Below, in pieces: positions 34,501-35,088 of a stretch of 35,088 bases of DNA. A program made the position numbers and the translations under genes. The notes below the pieces were generated by a model. It was not told the origin of the DNA. It was given only the letters and a program-made list of their open reading frames with translations, and made no database searches. Where the stretch lies: positions 1-35,088 of the forward strand of contig JAVERU010000016.1 in the NCBI GenBank assembly GCA_034006965.1, in the 5' to 3' direction. Position 1 is the first letter of the stretch; every line of letters begins with the position of its first letter. Source of the stretch: Perlabentimonas sp034006965. GTDB taxonomy: Bacteria > Bacteroidota > Bacteroidia > Bacteroidales > Tenuifilaceae.

Positions 34501-34789
34501 GCTGGGCGATGAGGTGCTAAGGCACATTGCACAGGAACTGGTTGAAACAGTTAGGAAAAACACCAGCATCGACTGGACAGTAAGAGAGAACGTGCAGGCC
34601 AAGATGAGGATTGCCGTTAAGAAGATACTCAGGAAGCACGGCTACCCACCCGACCTACAGGCCAAAGCCACCGAAACGGTGCTGGAACAAGCCAAGATGA
34701 TGGCCGATAGGTTATCGGAAACCGATACCAAGCAGTACCCTTTTGCTGATAGTAAAAAGGACTATGGAGTGGCTGCTGAGGGGGAGTAA
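31571..34789 (+). CDS. hsdR: Type I restriction enzyme, HsdR (motor and nuclease) subunit
   Basis: This 1072-residue protein has full HsdR length. The N-terminal nuclease domain has R-P-D-V (Asp150) and E-L-K (Glu164, Lys166) of the PD-(D/E)xK site. The SF2 translocase has Walker A T-Q-G-S-G-K-S (306-312), D-E-A-H (423-426), F-T-G-T-P (452-456) and, further on, M-Q-A-I-A-R-V-N-R motif VI. The C-terminal helical part binds the HsdM/HsdS core. It pulls DNA through the complex with ATP and cuts far from unmethylated sites. The ATG follows directly on the right end of the GxxExxY unit, so any hsdS-hsdR transcript must read through that insertion. All active residues are present, so it is likely functional. 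Confidence 0.96.
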   Translation: MVNVITEDSIEQVFIQELIDIGYTYLHGATISPDGSQQEREFSEVVLRQRLQNAIATINPNVPAEAQEEALRKVLRSDSPSLYHNNYTFHRYLTEGVEVEYRKGNRIVGDKVWLVDYSNPESNEFLVVNQFTVIENNHASGRAGTNKRPDVILFINGLPLVVIELKNAVTEDADIKSAFNQLQTYKQAIPSLFHYNALLIASDGWEAVYGSLTSPRQFFLPWKSIDGRLVADESIPQMEVLAKGLLNRRVLLDLVRHFTIFHSDKEEIKKIVPRYHQYFAVNKAVETTKLATAEHGDRRAGVIWHTQGSGKSLTMVFYAGKIVLSLNNPTLVVLTDRNDLDEQLFDTFSLSQDLLRQTPVQASDREDLKRLLKVSSGGIVFTTIQKFLPDTIERIDLGNGKTKSIKGQYEMLSDRKNIVVIADEAHRSQYDFMDGFARHMRDALPNASFIGFTGTPIEKTDKNTQAVFGDYIDVYDIQQAVDDGATVRIYYENRLAKIDLKEEEKPRIDTEFEELTESEELTDRQKLKAKWARLEAIVGSEHRIQEIAKDLVNHLEQRISVLNGKAMFVCMSRRICVELYAAIVKLRPEWHSDDDEKGMIKVVMTGSSSDPLDWQMHIRSKEKRKDIGNRVKDPNDPIKLVLVRDMWLTGFDAPCLHTLYIDKPMKDHNLMQAIARVNRVFKDKEGGLVVDYIGIASDLKKALSVYTESGGKGKPTFDQQEAAEVMMGKYEVVAQMFSEQPTDTSLSKGYNYKRFFGLTPKEKLAFPIDAANYILALENGKERYLNAVTALTKAFAISVPHPYTEEIRDEVALFQAIKARIVKVTQSTKKLSDDEIDTAIRQILSDAIVTDEVVDIFDAAGLKKPDISILSDEFLAEVKGMKHKNLALELLKRLLKDEIKVRMKVNLVQSKKFSDMLDDAVKRYQNNLITSMEVIEVMIELAKEIKAADRRGEELGLDFREYAFYSALEVNDSAVRVLGDEVLRHIAQELVETVRKNTSIDWTVRENVQAKMRIAVKKILRKHGYPPDLQAKATETVLEQAKMMADRLSETDTKQYPFADSKKDYGVAAEGE

Positions 34790-34901
34790 GTTTTTTGGGT
34801 GCTAAATAGGCATTATTAAGGCCATTAAACTAAATCTAATACCCTATTTTTGATACATCATTTATCTAAAATAGACACTTTTAGACAACAGATTCCAGAA
34901 T

Positions 34902-34970
34902 ATGGCTAGGGGAGTTAAAACAGGAGGAAAACAAAAGGGAACTTCAAACAAAGTTACCACAGTATATTAG
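34902..34970 (+). pseudogene. Truncated 22-codon ORF, N terminus of a G-G-x-x-K-G-T-x-N-K protein
   Basis: The reading frame starts M-A-R-G-V-K-T-G-G-K-Q-K-G-T-S-N-K-V-T-T and stops at TAG 34968. This N terminus is like those of phage-type or DUF5681-like small DNA-binding proteins, which are much longer. A TATTTTTG promoter-like element lies at 34845-34852. The frame probably ends early because the insertion sequence to its right interrupted it. Confidence 0.4.
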
Positions 34971-35014
34971 CCCCAATTAAAACCGAGCAGAAAAATTGCT
35001 AAATTTCTGACGGT

Positions 35015-35088
35015 ATGAAAAAGAACAATTACTGGACATCAAAGCGAAAAGCTGAAGTGGTTCTTCAGCTATTGCGAGGCGAGGACAT
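35015..35088 (+). CDS. Insertion-sequence transposase, N-terminal part (cut by window end)
   Basis: The 24 visible codons begin M-K-K-N-N-Y-W-T-S-K-R-K-A-E-V-V-L-Q-L-L and continue R-G-E-D, resembling the start of an IS3-type OrfA helix-turn-helix protein. The left end of the element should lie between about 34963 and 35010; no inverted-repeat partner is visible inside the window. The family call rests on a short stretch only. Confidence 0.5.
   Translation, partial: MKKNNYWTSKRKAEVVLQLLRGED

Overview
The window looks like chromosome of a Bacteroidota bacterium, most likely order Bacteroidales. Upstream regions carry the Bacteroidota -7 element TAnnTTTG, twice with TTG exactly 19 nt upstream. 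Gene content fits: DUF4348 lipoprotein, UpxY-type NusG paralogue, DUF1972 glycosyltransferase, AspT/YidE transporter, TPR hybrid histidine kinase, and a surface-lipoprotein signal of the C-N-E-E-E kind. No rRNA, tRNA or CRISPR array was seen.

Layout. (1) 1-1440 is a decayed edge: a short gene remnant, repeat copy A, and the C-terminal part of an S9 peptidase pseudogene. (2) 1.5-11.2 kb is ordinary chromosome: Lrp regulator, hybrid kinase, small charged protein, AspT-like and AEC transporters, orphan UpxY, rpiB, hemW, and a lipid A-type acyltransferase. (3) 11.2-17.3 kb is an AT-rich Type III restriction-modification operon (mod-rhuM-res, minus strand). Its 3' end abuts repeat copy B, an inverted ~95% match to copy A. 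(4) 17.4-20.1 kb is a tight operon: cNMP-binding histidine kinase, glycosyltransferase, DUF4348 lipoprotein. (5) 20.1-24.7 kb holds a REP-like palindrome, a Cache-HAMP-GAF-PAS sensor without an output domain, and a secreted DNA/RNA endonuclease lipoprotein. (6) 24.8-34.8 kb is an expanded Type I restriction-modification locus: hsdM, KilA-N, XRE-ImmA/IrrE protease, DUF3800, a 165-aa unknown, hsdS, GxxExxY, hsdR. (7) The right edge has a truncated 22-codon ORF and the start of an IS transposase.

How the genes work together. The two restriction systems make this a defence-rich segment. HsdM, HsdS and HsdR should form one methylating and cleaving complex. The XRE-ImmA gene has its own promoter inside a perfect 9-bp inverted repeat and starts a tightly packed three-gene unit (XRE-ImmA, DUF3800, 165-aa protein) lodged between hsdM and hsdS. 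This is the best candidate for an undescribed regulated effector module.

The GxxExxY gene lies in a 489-bp unit with 15-bp terminal inverted repeats (14/15 match). The unit fits exactly between the hsdS stop and the hsdR start and looks like a minimal mobile unit. All family assignments are by reading motifs; no database search was possible.
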